Program-made: the position numbers and the translations under genes | Part shown: piece after piece, positions 22,054-36,255 of the stretch | Numbering within the stretch: position 1 is the stretch's first letter | Layout: each line of letters begins with the position of its first letter | NCBI RefSeq assembly: GCF_048569485.1 | Contig: NW_027442234.1 | Coordinates: forward strand, 62,001 to 126,000 | DNA length: 64,000 nucleotides | Direction of reading: 5' to 3' | From: Anomaloglossus baeobatrachus | Lineage: Eukaryota > Chordata > Amphibia > Anura > Aromobatidae | The notes under the pieces: model-generated | What the model was told of the DNA's origin: nothing | Database searches by the model: none | Seen by the model: the letters and a program-made list of their open reading frames with translations, nothing else

Positions 22054-23443
22054 CTTCTTAACCCAGTTTCCAAAAGCAGAACTCAATTCACCTGATTCAT
22101 ATTAGCCCGATTTAATGAATTGGAAGAAAGCATACGTCTTCATATGCACCTCAATTTGGCCCATTCACTTTTCACACTTCCTCCTTTTGTTTTTTATCTT
22201 TCACACTTTTGACTTTCTTTATTCATCCAAATAGCAAACTCATCACCACTCAACCTGACCAACTCGGCTATGTCCCCGTGCTGCAGTTCTCTGTCTTATC
22301 TAGATCATTTGCAATTGAATGGAATAGATCCCTTTTGGACAAAGTGGATTCACCTGCTGCTGCAGTGACCACAGGTGTGATAACATCTAGAATTGGCATC
22401 TGGTGCGATCTCTCCGCTTCCACTCCAAAGAAAGTTACCTGTTTATTCCTATCATGCATTGGTTTTTGGGGTTTTCTTTGAGTAATGATGATCTCTTTAG
22501 TAGTCTGTTGGCGCCCTCTCCTGGAGGAATAGTTTGATTGCTCTTGGACATTCTAAAAGAGAGGTCATGATAGACATTGAGCTTCTGAGCTCAATTGGGG
22601 ACAGTCATGGGTGATGAATGTTTGCAACCTACTGCGAAGCCTCATACCGCAATATAAGGAACGTCAAATACTAAGAAAGGGCGGCCTATGAAAGAATTAC
22701 TACTTTCAATAAGTACACTTAAACGGCTAATTGGGAATAGAAAAACTGTAAAAAGCCCTCTGAGAAAGCCCCCCTCTAACCTTTGATAGTAAGCTTTTCT
22801 GTAGTCTGCCTGTTGATGTATTTTCCGTTTGAACTGTGCACAACATGAAGAGACGGAACACTGGCGGCTTGTCACAATGCCCCCCGATGACATCACAATA
22901 GCGCTGCTGCCTAGAAAACAAGCTGCGCAGAAGAAGTTGTTCTTTGGGTGGGAGGGTGGGCTAGTGGAAGGAGGGGGCAATCTCTTTTTTTCCCGGGTGG
23001 TAGGGGGATGACAGGAGAAGGGAAGCGGGTGGTGAGAAAGGTACAGAGGGCAGGGTTTGGGGGCTGGGAAGGAAAGGGAAAAGATTAGGGTTTGGGGATG
23101 ATGAAAGGGCTTTCTACGGGTAAGGATGGCAAAGGGTGGCAGTGACGGAAAGTCAGGCAACCTGTCCTGTCCGTCTTTTTGTATCGTGAATTGGAAAGAC
23201 TGCAAGGGGGAGGGGAGTTGCTTGCGCCCTAAAGGAGGAGTTATTCAGATTCATTGCAGTGGGCGGCGGCTGCAAAACGCACCATTCTTCTTGTTTTGGC
23301 TCTGCAAAGCAGCCTTTTCAAGGGTTGGCTTGGGTGACAAAATGTCTTGTGTAGGCGTGGGTTTGTCTCCCTCTCGCTCTCTCTCCCTAAGATGTGTCCG
23401 GCATAGGCCAGGGTGCCACTCGAGGCCCAAACCAATTCTGGTT

Positions 23444-23631
23444 ATCGCTTCTCGGCCTTTTGGCTAAGATCAAGTGTAGTATCTGTTCTTATCAGTTTAA
23501 TATCTGATACGTCCCCTATCTGGGGACCATATATTAAATGGATTTTTAGAACAGGGAGATGGAAAAAGAGCTTGCTCTGTCCACTCCACGCATTGACCTG
23601 GTATTGCAGTACCTCCAGGAACGGTGCACCC
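23444..23631 (+). ncRNA. RNU2: U2 snRNA gene, copy 15
   Basis: Intact 188-nt gene; same as copy 1 by eye. Confidence 0.97.
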
Positions 23632-25021
23632 CTTCTTAACCCAGTTTCCAAAAGCAGAACTCAATTCACCTGATTCATATTAGCCCGATTTAATGAATTG
23701 GAAGAAAGCATACGTCTTCATATGCACCTCAATTTGGCCCATTCACTTTTCACACTTCCTCCTTTTGTTTTTTATCTTTCACACTTTTGACTTTCTTTAT
23801 TCATCCAAATAGCAAACTCATCACCACTCAACCTGACCAACTCGGCTATGTCCCCGTGCTGCAGTTCTCTGTCTTATCTAGATCATTTGCAATTGAATGG
23901 AATAGATCCCTTTTGGACAAAGTGGATTCACCTGCTGCTGCAGTGACCACAGGTGTGATAACATCTAGAATTGGCATCTGGTGCGATCTCTCCGCTTCCA
24001 CTCCAAAGAAAGTTACCTGTTTATTCCTATCATGCATTGGTTTTTGGGGTTTTCTTTGAGTAATGATGATCTCTTTAGTAGTCTGTTGGCGCCCTCTCCT
24101 GGAGGAATAGTTTGCTTGCTCTTGGACATTCTAAAAGAGAGGTCATGATAGACATTGAGCTTCTGAGCTCAATTGGGGACAGTCATGGGTGATGAATGTT
24201 TGCAACCTACTGCGAAGCCTCATACCGCAATATAAGGAACGTCAAATACTAAGAAAGGGCGGCCTATGAAAGAATTACTACTTTCAATAAGTACACTTAA
24301 ACGGCTAATTGGGAATAGAAAAACTGTAAAAAGCCCTCTGAGAAAGCCCCCCTCTAACCTTTGATAGTAAGCTTTTCTGTAGTCTGCCTGTTGATGTATT
24401 TTCCGTTTGAACTGTGCACAACATGAAGAGACGGAACACTGGCGGCTTGTCACAATGCCCCCCGATGACATCACAATAGCGCTGCTGCCTAGAAAACAAG
24501 CTGCGCAGAAGAAGTTGTTCTTTGGGTGGGAGGGTGGGCTAGTGGAAGGAGGGGGCAATCTCTTTTTTTCCCGGGTGGTAGGGGGATGACAGGAGAAGGG
24601 AAGCGGGTGGTGAGAAAGGTACAGAGGGCAGGGTTTGGGGGCTGGGAAGGAAAGGGAAAAGATTAGGGTTTGGGGATGATGAAAGGGCTTTCTACGGGTA
24701 AGGATGGCAAAGGGTGGCAGTGACGGAAAGTCAGGCAACCTGTCCTGTCCGTCTTTTTGTATCGTGAATTGGAAAGACTGCAAGGGGGAGGGGAGTTGCT
24801 TGCGCCCTAAAGGAGGAGTTATTCAGATTCATTGCAGTGGGCGGCGGCTGCAAAACGCACCATTCTTCTTGTTTTGGCTCTGCAAAGCAGCCTTTTCAAG
24901 GGTTGGCTTGGGTGACAAAATGTCTTGTGTAGGCGTGGGTTTGTCTCCCTCTCGCTCTCTCTCCCTAAGATGTGTCCGGCATAGGCCAGGGTGCCACTCG
25001 AGGCCCAAACCAATTCTGGTT

Positions 25022-25209
25022 ATCGCTTCTCGGCCTTTTGGCTAAGATCAAGTGTAGTATCTGTTCTTATCAGTTTAATATCTGATACGTCCCCTATCTG
25101 GGGACCATATATTAAATGGATTTTTAGAACAGGGAGATGGAAAAAGAGCTTGCTCTGTCCACTCCACGCATTGACCTGGTATTGCAGTACCTCCAGGAAC
25201 GGTGCACCC
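25022..25209 (+). ncRNA. RNU2: U2 snRNA gene, copy 16
   Basis: Intact 188-nt gene; same as copy 1 by eye. Confidence 0.97.
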
Positions 25210-26599
25210 CTTCTTAACCCAGTTTCCAAAAGCAGAACTCAATTCACCTGATTCATATTAGCCCGATTTAATGAATTGGAAGAAAGCATACGTCTTCATA
25301 TGCACCTCAATTTGGCCCATTCACTTTTCACACTTCCTCCTTTTGTTTTTTATCTTTCACACTTTTGACTTTCTTTATTCATCCAAATAGCAAACTCATC
25401 ACCACTCAACCTGACCAACTCGGCTATGTCCCCGTGCTGCAGTTCTCTGTCTTATCTAGATCATTTGCAATTGAATGGAATAGATCCCTTTTGGACAAAG
25501 TGGATTCACCTGCTGCTGCAGTGACCACAGGTGTGATAACATCTAGAATTGGCATCTGGTGCGATCTCTCCGCTTCCACTCCAAAGAAAGTTACCTGTTT
25601 ATTCCTATCATGCATTGGTTTTTGGGGTTTTCTTTGAGTAATGATGATCTCTTTAGTAGTCTGTTGGCGCCCTCTCCTGGAGGAATAGTTTGCTTGCTCT
25701 TGGACATTCTAAAAGAGAGGTCATGATAGACATTGAGCTTCTGAGCTCAATTGGGGACAGTCATGGGTGATGAATGTTTGCAACCTACTGCGAAGCCTCA
25801 TACCGCAATATAAGGAACGTCAAATACTAAGAAAGGGCGGCCTATGAAAGAATTACTACTTTCAATAAGTACACTTAAACGGCTAATTGGGAATAGAAAA
25901 ACTGTAAAAAGCCCTCTGAGAAAGCCCCCCTCTAACCTTTGATAGTAAGCTTTTCTGTAGTCTGCCTGTTGATGTATTTTCCGTTTGAACTGTGCACAAC
26001 ATGAAGAGACGGAACACTGGCGGCTTGTCACAATGCCCCCCGATGACATCACAATAGCGCTGCTGCCTAGAAAACAAGCTGCGCAGAAGAAGTTGTTCTT
26101 TGGGTGGGAGGGTGGGCTAGTGGAAGGAGGGGGCAATCTCTTTTTTTCCCGGGTGGTAGGGGGATGACAGGAGAAGGGAAGCGGGTGGTGAGAAAGGTAC
26201 AGAGGGCAGGGTTTGGGGGCTGGGAAGGAAAGGGAAAAGATTAGGGTTTGGGGATGATGAAAGGGCTTTCTACGGGTAAGGATGGCAAAGGGTGGCAGTG
26301 ACGGAAAGTCAGGCAACCTGTCCTGTCCGTCTTTTTGTATCGTGAATTGGAAAGACTGCAAGGGGGAGGGGAGTTGCTTGCGCCCTAAAGGAGGAGTTAT
26401 TCAGATTCATTGCAGTGGGCGGCGGCTGCAAAACGCACCATTCTTCTTGTTTTGGCTCTGCAAAGCAGCCTTTTCAAGGGTTGGCTTGGGTGACAAAATG
26501 TCTTGTGTAGGCGTGGGTTTGTCTCCCTCTCGCTCTCTCTCCCTAAGATGTGTCCGGCATAGGCCAGGGTGCCACTCGAGGCCCAAACCAATTCTGGTT

Positions 26600-26787
26600 A
26601 TCGCTTCTCGGCCTTTTGGCTAAGATCAAGTGTAGTATCTGTTCTTATCAGTTTAATATCTGATACGTCCCCTATCTGGGGACCATATATTAAATGGATT
26701 TTTAGAACAGGGAGATGGAAAAAGAGCTTGCTCTGTCCACTCCACGCATTGACCTGGTATTGCAGTACCTCCAGGAACGGTGCACCC
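26600..26787 (+). ncRNA. RNU2: U2 snRNA gene, copy 17
   Basis: Intact 188-nt gene; same as copy 1 by eye. Confidence 0.97.
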
Positions 26788-28177
26788 CTTCTTAACCCAG
26801 TTTCCAAAAGCAGAACTCAATTCACCTGATTCATATTAGCCCGATTTAATGAATTGGAAGAAAGCATACGTCTTCATATGCACCTCAATTTGGCCCATTC
26901 ACTTTTCACACTTCCTCCTTTTGTTTTTTATCTTTCACACTTTTGACTTTCTTTATTCATCCAAATAGCAAACTCATCACCACTCAACCTGACCAACTCG
27001 GCTATGTCCCCGTGCTGCAGTTCTCTGTCTTATCTAGATCATTTGCAATTGAATGGAATAGATCCCTTTTGGACAAAGTGGATTCACCTGCTGCTGCAGT
27101 GACCACAGGTGTGATAACATCTAGAATTGGCATCTGGTGCGATCTCTCCGCTTCCACTCCAAAGAAAGTTACCTGTTTATTCCTATCATGCATTGGTTTT
27201 TGGGGTTTTCTTTGAGTAATGATGATCTCTTTAGTAGTCTGTTGGCGCCCTCTCCTGGAGGAATAGTTTGCTTGCTCTTGGACATTCTAAAAGAGAGGTC
27301 ATGATAGACATTGAGCTTCTGAGCTCAATTGGGGACAGTCATGGGTGATGAATGTTTGCAACCTACTGCGAAGCCTCATACCGCAATATAAGGAACGTCA
27401 AATACTAAGAAAGGGCGGCCTATGAAAGAATTACTACTTTCAATAAGTACACTTAAACGGCTAATTGGGAATAGAAAAACTGTAAAAAGCCCTCTGAGAA
27501 AGCCCCCCTCTAACCTTTGATAGTAAGCTTTTCTGTAGTCTGCCTGTTGATGTATTTTCCGTTTGAACTGTGCACAACATGAAGAGACGGAACACTGGCG
27601 GCTTGTCACAATGCCCCCCGATGACATCACAATAGCGCTGCTGCCTAGAAAACAAGCTGCGCAGAAGAAGTTGTTCTTTGGGTGGGAGGGTGGGCTAGTG
27701 GAAGGAGGGGGCAATCTCTTTTTTTCCCGGGTGGTAGGGGGATGACAGGAGAAGGGAAGCGGGTGGTGAGAAAGGTACAGAGGGCAGGGTTTGGGGGCTG
27801 GGAAGGAAAGGGAAAAGATTAGGGTTTGGGGATGATGAAAGGGCTTTCTACGGGTAAGGATGGCAAAGGGTGGCAGTGACGGAAAGTCAGGCAACCTGTC
27901 CTGTCCGTCTTTTTGTATCGTGAATTGGAAAGACTGCAAGGGGGAGGGGAGTTGCTTGCGCCCTAAAGGAGGAGTTATTCAGATTCATTGCAGTGGGCGG
28001 CGGCTGCAAAACGCACCATTCTTCTTGTTTTGGCTCTGCAAAGCAGCCTTTTCAAGGGTTGGCTTGGGTGACAAAATGTCTTGTGTAGGCGTGGGTTTGT
28101 CTCCCTCTCGCTCTCTCTCCCTAAGATGTGTCCGGCATAGGCCAGGGTGCCACTCGAGGCCCAAACCAATTCTGGTT

Positions 28178-28365
28178 ATCGCTTCTCGGCCTTTTGGCTA
28201 AGATCAAGTGTAGTATCTGTTCTTATCAGTTTAATATCTGATACGTCCCCTATCTGGGGACCATATATTAAATGGATTTTTAGAACAGGGAGATGGAAAA
28301 AGAGCTTGCTCTGTCCACTCCACGCATTGACCTGGTATTGCAGTACCTCCAGGAACGGTGCACCC
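28178..28365 (+). ncRNA. RNU2: U2 snRNA gene, copy 18
   Basis: Intact 188-nt gene; same as copy 1 by eye. Confidence 0.97.
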
Positions 28366-29755
28366 CTTCTTAACCCAGTTTCCAAAAGCAGAACTCAATT
28401 CACCTGATTCATATTAGCCCGATTTAATGAATTGGAAGAAAGCATACGTCTTCATATGCACCTCAATTTGGCCCATTCACTTTTCACACTTCCTCCTTTT
28501 GTTTTTTATCTTTCACACTTTTGACTTTCTTTATTCATCCAAATAGCAAACTCATCACCACTCAACCTGACCAACTCGGCTATGTCCCCGTGCTGCAGTT
28601 CTCTGTCTTATCTAGATCATTTGCAATTGAATGGAATAGATCCCTTTTGGACAAAGTGGATTCACCTGCTGCTGCAGTGACCACAGGTGTGATAACATCT
28701 AGAATTGGCATCTGGTGCGATCTCTCCGCTTCCACTCCAAAGAAAGTTACCTGTTTATTCCTATCATGCATTGGTTTTTGGGGTTTTCTTTGAGTAATGA
28801 TGATCTCTTTAGTAGTCTGTTGGCGCCCTCTCCTGGAGGAATAGTTTGCTTGCTCTTGGACATTCTAAAAGAGAGGTCATGATAGACATTGAGCTTCTGA
28901 GCTCAATTGGGGACAGTCATGGGTGATGAATGTTTGCAACCTACTGCGAAGCCTCATACCGCAATATAAGGAACGTCAAATACTAAGAAAGGGCGGCCTA
29001 TGAAAGAATTACTACTTTCAATAAGTACACTTAAACGGCTAATTGGGAATAGAAAAACTGTAAAAAGCCCTCTGAGAAAGCCCCCCTCTAACCTTTGATA
29101 GTAAGCTTTTCTGTAGTCTGCCTGTTGATGTATTTTCCGTTTGAACTGTGCACAACATGAAGAGACGGAACACTGGCGGCTTGTCACAATGCCCCCCGAT
29201 GACATCACAATAGCGCTGCTGCCTAGAAAACAAGCTGCGCAGAAGAAGTTGTTCTTTGGGTGGGAGGGTGGGCTAGTGGAAGGAGGGGGCAATCTCTTTT
29301 TTTCCCGGGTGGTAGGGGGATGACAGGAGAAGGGAAGCGGGTGGTGAGAAAGGTACAGAGGGCAGGGTTTGGGGGCTGGGAAGGAAAGGGAAAAGATTAG
29401 GGTTTGGGGATGATGAAAGGGCTTTCTACGGGTAAGGATGGCAAAGGGTGGCAGTGACGGAAAGTCAGGCAACCTGTCCTGTCCGTCTTTTTGTATCGTG
29501 AATTGGAAAGACTGCAAGGGGGAGGGGAGTTGCTTGCGCCCTAAAGGAGGAGTTATTCAGATTCATTGCAGTGGGCGGCGGCTGCAAAACGCACCATTCT
29601 TCTTGTTTTGGCTCTGCAAAGCAGCCTTTTCAAGGGTTGGCTTGGGTGACAAAATGTCTTGTGTAGGCGTGGGTTTGTCTCCCTCTCGCTCTCTCTCCCT
29701 AAGATGTGTCCGGCATAGGCCAGGGTGCCACTCGAGGCCCAAACCAATTCTGGTT

Positions 29756-29943
29756 ATCGCTTCTCGGCCTTTTGGCTAAGATCAAGTGTAGTATCTGTTC
29801 TTATCAGTTTAATATCTGATACGTCCCCTATCTGGGGACCATATATTAAATGGATTTTTAGAACAGGGAGATGGAAAAAGAGCTTGCTCTGTCCACTCCA
29901 CGCATTGACCTGGTATTGCAGTACCTCCAGGAACGGTGCACCC
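29756..29943 (+). ncRNA. RNU2: U2 snRNA gene, copy 19
   Basis: Intact 188-nt gene; same as copy 1 by eye. Confidence 0.97.
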
Positions 29944-31333
29944 CTTCTTAACCCAGTTTCCAAAAGCAGAACTCAATTCACCTGATTCATATTAGCCCGA
30001 TTTAATGAATTGGAAGAAAGCATACGTCTTCATATGCACCTCAATTTGGCCCATTCACTTTTCACACTTCCTCCTTTTGTTTTTTATCTTTCACACTTTT
30101 GACTTTCTTTATTCATCCAAATAGCAAACTCATCACCACTCAACCTGACCAACTCGGCTATGTCCCCGTGCTGCAGTTCTCTGTCTTATCTAGATCATTT
30201 GCAATTGAATGGAATAGATCCCTTTTGGACAAAGTGGATTCACCTGCTGCTGCAGTGACCACAGGTGTGATAACATCTAGAATTGGCATCTGGTGCGATC
30301 TCTCCGCTTCCACTCCAAAGAAAGTTACCTGTTTATTCCTATCATGCATTGGTTTTTGGGGTTTTCTTTGAGTAATGATGATCTCTTTAGTAGTCTGTTG
30401 GCGCCCTCTCCTGGAGGAATAGTTTGCTTGCTCTTGGACATTCTAAAAGAGAGGTCATGATAGACATTGAGCTTCTGAGCTCAATTGGGGACAGTCATGG
30501 GTGATGAATGTTTGCAACCTACTGCGAAGCCTCATACCGCAATATAAGGAACGTCAAATACTAAGAAAGGGCGGCCTATGAAAGAATTACTACTTTCAAT
30601 AAGTACACTTAAACGGCTAATTGGGAATAGAAAAACTGTAAAAAGCCCTCTGAGAAAGCCCCCCTCTAACCTTTGATAGTAAGCTTTTCTGTAGTCTGCC
30701 TGTTGATGTATTTTCCGTTTGAACTGTGCACAACATGAAGAGACGGAACACTGGCGGCTTGTCACAATGCCCCCCGATGACATCACAATAGCGCTGCTGC
30801 CTAGAAAACAAGCTGCGCAGAAGAAGTTGTTCTTTGGGTGGGAGGGTGGGCTAGTGGAAGGAGGGGGCAATCTCTTTTTTTCCCGGGTGGTAGGGGGATG
30901 ACAGGAGAAGGGAAGCGGGTGGTGAGAAAGGTACAGAGGGCAGGGTTTGGGGGCTGGGAAGGAAAGGGAAAAGATTAGGGTTTGGGGATGATGAAAGGGC
31001 TTTCTACGGGTAAGGATGGCAAAGGGTGGCAGTGACGGAAAGTCAGGCAACCTGTCCTGTCCGTCTTTTTGTATCGTGAATTGGAAAGACTGCAAGGGGG
31101 AGGGGAGTTGCTTGCGCCCTAAAGGAGGAGTTATTCAGATTCATTGCAGTGGGCGGCGGCTGCAAAACGCACCATTCTTCTTGTTTTGGCTCTGCAAAGC
31201 AGCCTTTTCAAGGGTTGGCTTGGGTGACAAAATGTCTTGTGTAGGCGTGGGTTTGTCTCCCTCTCGCTCTCTCTCCCTAAGATGTGTCCGGCATAGGCCA
31301 GGGTGCCACTCGAGGCCCAAACCAATTCTGGTT

Positions 31334-31521
31334 ATCGCTTCTCGGCCTTTTGGCTAAGATCAAGTGTAGTATCTGTTCTTATCAGTTTAATATCTGATAC
31401 GTCCCCTATCTGGGGACCATATATTAAATGGATTTTTAGAACAGGGAGATGGAAAAAGAGCTTGCTCTGTCCACTCCACGCATTGACCTGGTATTGCAGT
31501 ACCTCCAGGAACGGTGCACCC
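31334..31521 (+). ncRNA. RNU2: U2 snRNA gene, copy 20
   Basis: Intact 188-nt gene; same as copy 1 by eye. Confidence 0.97.
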
Positions 31522-32911
31522 CTTCTTAACCCAGTTTCCAAAAGCAGAACTCAATTCACCTGATTCATATTAGCCCGATTTAATGAATTGGAAGAAAGCA
31601 TACGTCTTCATATGCACCTCAATTTGGCCCATTCACTTTTCACACTTCCTCCTTTTGTTTTTTATCTTTCACACTTTTGACTTTCTTTATTCATCCAAAT
31701 AGCAAACTCATCACCACTCAACCTGACCAACTCGGCTATGTCCCCGTGCTGCAGTTCTCTGTCTTATCTAGATCATTTGCAATTGAATGGAATAGATCCC
31801 TTTTGGACAAAGTGGATTCACCTGCTGCTGCAGTGACCACAGGTGTGATAACATCTAGAATTGGCATCTGGTGCGATCTCTCCGCTTCCACTCCAAAGAA
31901 AGTTACCTGTTTATTCCTATCATGCATTGGTTTTTGGGGTTTTCTTTGAGTAATGATGATCTCTTTAGTAGTCTGTTGGCGCCCTCTCCTGGAGGAATAG
32001 TTTGCTTGCTCTTGGACATTCTAAAAGAGAGGTCATGATAGACATTGAGCTTCTGAGCTCAATTGGGGACAGTCATGGGTGATGAATGTTTGCAACCTAC
32101 TGCGAAGCCTCATACCGCAATATAAGGAACGTCAAATACTAAGAAAGGGCGGCCTATGAAAGAATTACTACTTTCAATAAGTACACTTAAACGGCTAATT
32201 GGGAATAGAAAAACTGTAAAAAGCCCTCTGAGAAAGCCCCCCTCTAACCTTTGATAGTAAGCTTTTCTGTAGTCTGCCTGTTGATGTATTTTCCGTTTGA
32301 ACTGTGCACAACATGAAGAGACGGAACACTGGCGGCTTGTCACAATGCCCCCCGATGACATCACAATAGCGCTGCTGCCTAGAAAACAAGCTGCGCAGAA
32401 GAAGTTGTTCTTTGGGTGGGAGGGTGGGCTAGTGGAAGGAGGGGGCAATCTCTTTTTTTCCCGGGTGGTAGGGGGATGACAGGAGAAGGGAAGCGGGTGG
32501 TGAGAAAGGTACAGAGGGCAGGGTTTGGGGGCTGGGAAGGAAAGGGAAAAGATTAGGGTTTGGGGATGATGAAAGGGCTTTCTACGGGTAAGGATGGCAA
32601 AGGGTGGCAGTGACGGAAAGTCAGGCAACCTGTCCTGTCCGTCTTTTTGTATCGTGAATTGGAAAGACTGCAAGGGGGAGGGGAGTTGCTTGCGCCCTAA
32701 AGGAGGAGTTATTCAGATTCATTGCAGTGGGCGGCGGCTGCAAAACGCACCATTCTTCTTGTTTTGGCTCTGCAAAGCAGCCTTTTCAAGGGTTGGCTTG
32801 GGTGACAAAATGTCTTGTGTAGGCGTGGGTTTGTCTCCCTCTCGCTCTCTCTCCCTAAGATGTGTCCGGCATAGGCCAGGGTGCCACTCGAGGCCCAAAC
32901 CAATTCTGGTT

Positions 32912-33099
32912 ATCGCTTCTCGGCCTTTTGGCTAAGATCAAGTGTAGTATCTGTTCTTATCAGTTTAATATCTGATACGTCCCCTATCTGGGGACCATAT
33001 ATTAAATGGATTTTTAGAACAGGGAGATGGAAAAAGAGCTTGCTCTGTCCACTCCACGCATTGACCTGGTATTGCAGTACCTCCAGGAACGGTGCACCC
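32912..33099 (+). ncRNA. RNU2: U2 snRNA gene, copy 21
   Basis: Intact 188-nt gene; same as copy 1 by eye. Confidence 0.97.
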
Positions 33100-34489
33100 C
33101 TTCTTAACCCAGTTTCCAAAAGCAGAACTCAATTCACCTGATTCATATTAGCCCGATTTAATGAATTGGAAGAAAGCATACGTCTTCATATGCACCTCAA
33201 TTTGGCCCATTCACTTTTCACACTTCCTCCTTTTGTTTTTTATCTTTCACACTTTTGACTTTCTTTATTCATCCAAATAGCAAACTCATCACCACTCAAC
33301 CTGACCAACTCGGCTATGTCCCCGTGCTGCAGTTCTCTGTCTTATCTAGATCATTTGCAATTGAATGGAATAGATCCCTTTTGGACAAAGTGGATTCACC
33401 TGCTGCTGCAGTGACCACAGGTGTGATAACATCTAGAATTGGCATCTGGTGCGATCTCTCCGCTTCCACTCCAAAGAAAGTTACCTGTTTATTCCTATCA
33501 TGCATTGGTTTTTGGGGTTTTCTTTGAGTAATGATGATCTCTTTAGTAGTCTGTTGGCGCCCTCTCCTGGAGGAATAGTTTGCTTGCTCTTGGACATTCT
33601 AAAAGAGAGGTCATGATAGACATTGAGCTTCTGAGCTCAATTGGGGACAGTCATGGGTGATGAATGTTTGCAACCTACTGCGAAGCCTCATACCGCAATA
33701 TAAGGAACGTCAAATACTAAGAAAGGGCGGCCTATGAAAGAATTACTACTTTCAATAAGTACACTTAAACGGCTAATTGGGAATAGAAAAACTGTAAAAA
33801 GCCCTCTGAGAAAGCCCCCCTCTAACCTTTGATAGTAAGCTTTTCTGTAGTCTGCCTGTTGATGTATTTTCCGTTTGAACTGTGCACAACATGAAGAGAC
33901 GGAACACTGGCGGCTTGTCACAATGCCCCCCGATGACATCACAATAGCGCTGCTGCCTAGAAAACAAGCTGCGCAGAAGAAGTTGTTCTTTGGGTGGGAG
34001 GGTGGGCTAGTGGAAGGAGGGGGCAATCTCTTTTTTTCCCGGGTGGTAGGGGGATGACAGGAGAAGGGAAGCGGGTGGTGAGAAAGGTACAGAGGGCAGG
34101 GTTTGGGGGCTGGGAAGGAAAGGGAAAAGATTAGGGTTTGGGGATGATGAAAGGGCTTTCTACGGGTAAGGATGGCAAAGGGTGGCAGTGACGGAAAGTC
34201 AGGCAACCTGTCCTGTCCGTCTTTTTGTATCGTGAATTGGAAAGACTGCAAGGGGGAGGGGAGTTGCTTGCGCCCTAAAGGAGGAGTTATTCAGATTCAT
34301 TGCAGTGGGCGGCGGCTGCAAAACGCACCATTCTTCTTGTTTTGGCTCTGCAAAGCAGCCTTTTCAAGGGTTGGCTTGGGTGACAAAATGTCTTGTGTAG
34401 GCGTGGGTTTGTCTCCCTCTCGCTCTCTCTCCCTAAGATGTGTCCGGCATAGGCCAGGGTGCCACTCGAGGCCCAAACCAATTCTGGTT

Positions 34490-34677
34490 ATCGCTTCTCG
34501 GCCTTTTGGCTAAGATCAAGTGTAGTATCTGTTCTTATCAGTTTAATATCTGATACGTCCCCTATCTGGGGACCATATATTAAATGGATTTTTAGAACAG
34601 GGAGATGGAAAAAGAGCTTGCTCTGTCCACTCCACGCATTGACCTGGTATTGCAGTACCTCCAGGAACGGTGCACCC
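34490..34677 (+). ncRNA. RNU2: U2 snRNA gene, copy 22
   Basis: Intact. The spacer after it has a C-to-T change at 35306 (GGGCGGCC becomes GGGTGGCC). Confidence 0.97.
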
Positions 34678-36067
34678 CTTCTTAACCCAGTTTCCAAAAG
34701 CAGAACTCAATTCACCTGATTCATATTAGCCCGATTTAATGAATTGGAAGAAAGCATACGTCTTCATATGCACCTCAATTTGGCCCATTCACTTTTCACA
34801 CTTCCTCCTTTTGTTTTTTATCTTTCACACTTTTGACTTTCTTTATTCATCCAAATAGCAAACTCATCACCACTCAACCTGACCAACTCGGCTATGTCCC
34901 CGTGCTGCAGTTCTCTGTCTTATCTAGATCATTTGCAATTGAATGGAATAGATCCCTTTTGGACAAAGTGGATTCACCTGCTGCTGCAGTGACCACAGGT
35001 GTGATAACATCTAGAATTGGCATCTGGTGCGATCTCTCCGCTTCCACTCCAAAGAAAGTTACCTGTTTATTCCTATCATGCATTGGTTTTTGGGGTTTTC
35101 TTTGAGTAATGATGATCTCTTTAGTAGTCTGTTGGCGCCCTCTCCTGGAGGAATAGTTTGCTTGCTCTTGGACATTCTAAAAGAGAGGTCATGATAGACA
35201 TTGAGCTTCTGAGCTCAATTGGGGACAGTCATGGGTGATGAATGTTTGCAACCTACTGCGAAGCCTCATACCGCAATATAAGGAACGTCAAATACTAAGA
35301 AAGGGTGGCCTATGAAAGAATTACTACTTTCAATAAGTACACTTAAACGGCTAATTGGGAATAGAAAAACTGTAAAAAGCCCTCTGAGAAAGCCCCCCTC
35401 TAACCTTTGATAGTAAGCTTTTCTGTAGTCTGCCTGTTGATGTATTTTCCGTTTGAACTGTGCACAACATGAAGAGACGGAACACTGGCGGCTTGTCACA
35501 ATGCCCCCCGATGACATCACAATAGCGCTGCTGCCTAGAAAACAAGCTGCGCAGAAGAAGTTGTTCTTTGGGTGGGAGGGTGGGCTAGTGGAAGGAGGGG
35601 GCAATCTCTTTTTTTCCCGGGTGGTAGGGGGATGACAGGAGAAGGGAAGCGGGTGGTGAGAAAGGTACAGAGGGCAGGGTTTGGGGGCTGGGAAGGAAAG
35701 GGAAAAGATTAGGGTTTGGGGATGATGAAAGGGCTTTCTACGGGTAAGGATGGCAAAGGGTGGCAGTGACGGAAAGTCAGGCAACCTGTCCTGTCCGTCT
35801 TTTTGTATCGTGAATTGGAAAGACTGCAAGGGGGAGGGGAGTTGCTTGCGCCCTAAAGGAGGAGTTATTCAGATTCATTGCAGTGGGCGGCGGCTGCAAA
35901 ACGCACCATTCTTCTTGTTTTGGCTCTGCAAAGCAGCCTTTTCAAGGGTTGGCTTGGGTGACAAAATGTCTTGTGTAGGCGTGGGTTTGTCTCCCTCTCG
36001 CTCTCTCTCCCTAAGATGTGTCCGGCATAGGCCAGGGTGCCACTCGAGGCCCAAACCAATTCTGGTT

Positions 36068-36255
36068 ATCGCTTCTCGGCCTTTTGGCTAAGATCAAGTG
36101 TAGTATCTGTTCTTATCAGTTTAATATCTGATACGTCCCCTATCTGGGGACCATATATTAAATGGATTTTTAGAACAGGGAGATGGAAAAAGAGCTTGCT
36201 CTGTCCACTCCACGCATTGACCTGGTATTGCAGTACCTCCAGGAACGGTGCACCC
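36068..36255 (+). ncRNA. RNU2: U2 snRNA gene, copy 23
   Basis: Intact 188-nt gene; same as copy 1 by eye. Confidence 0.97.
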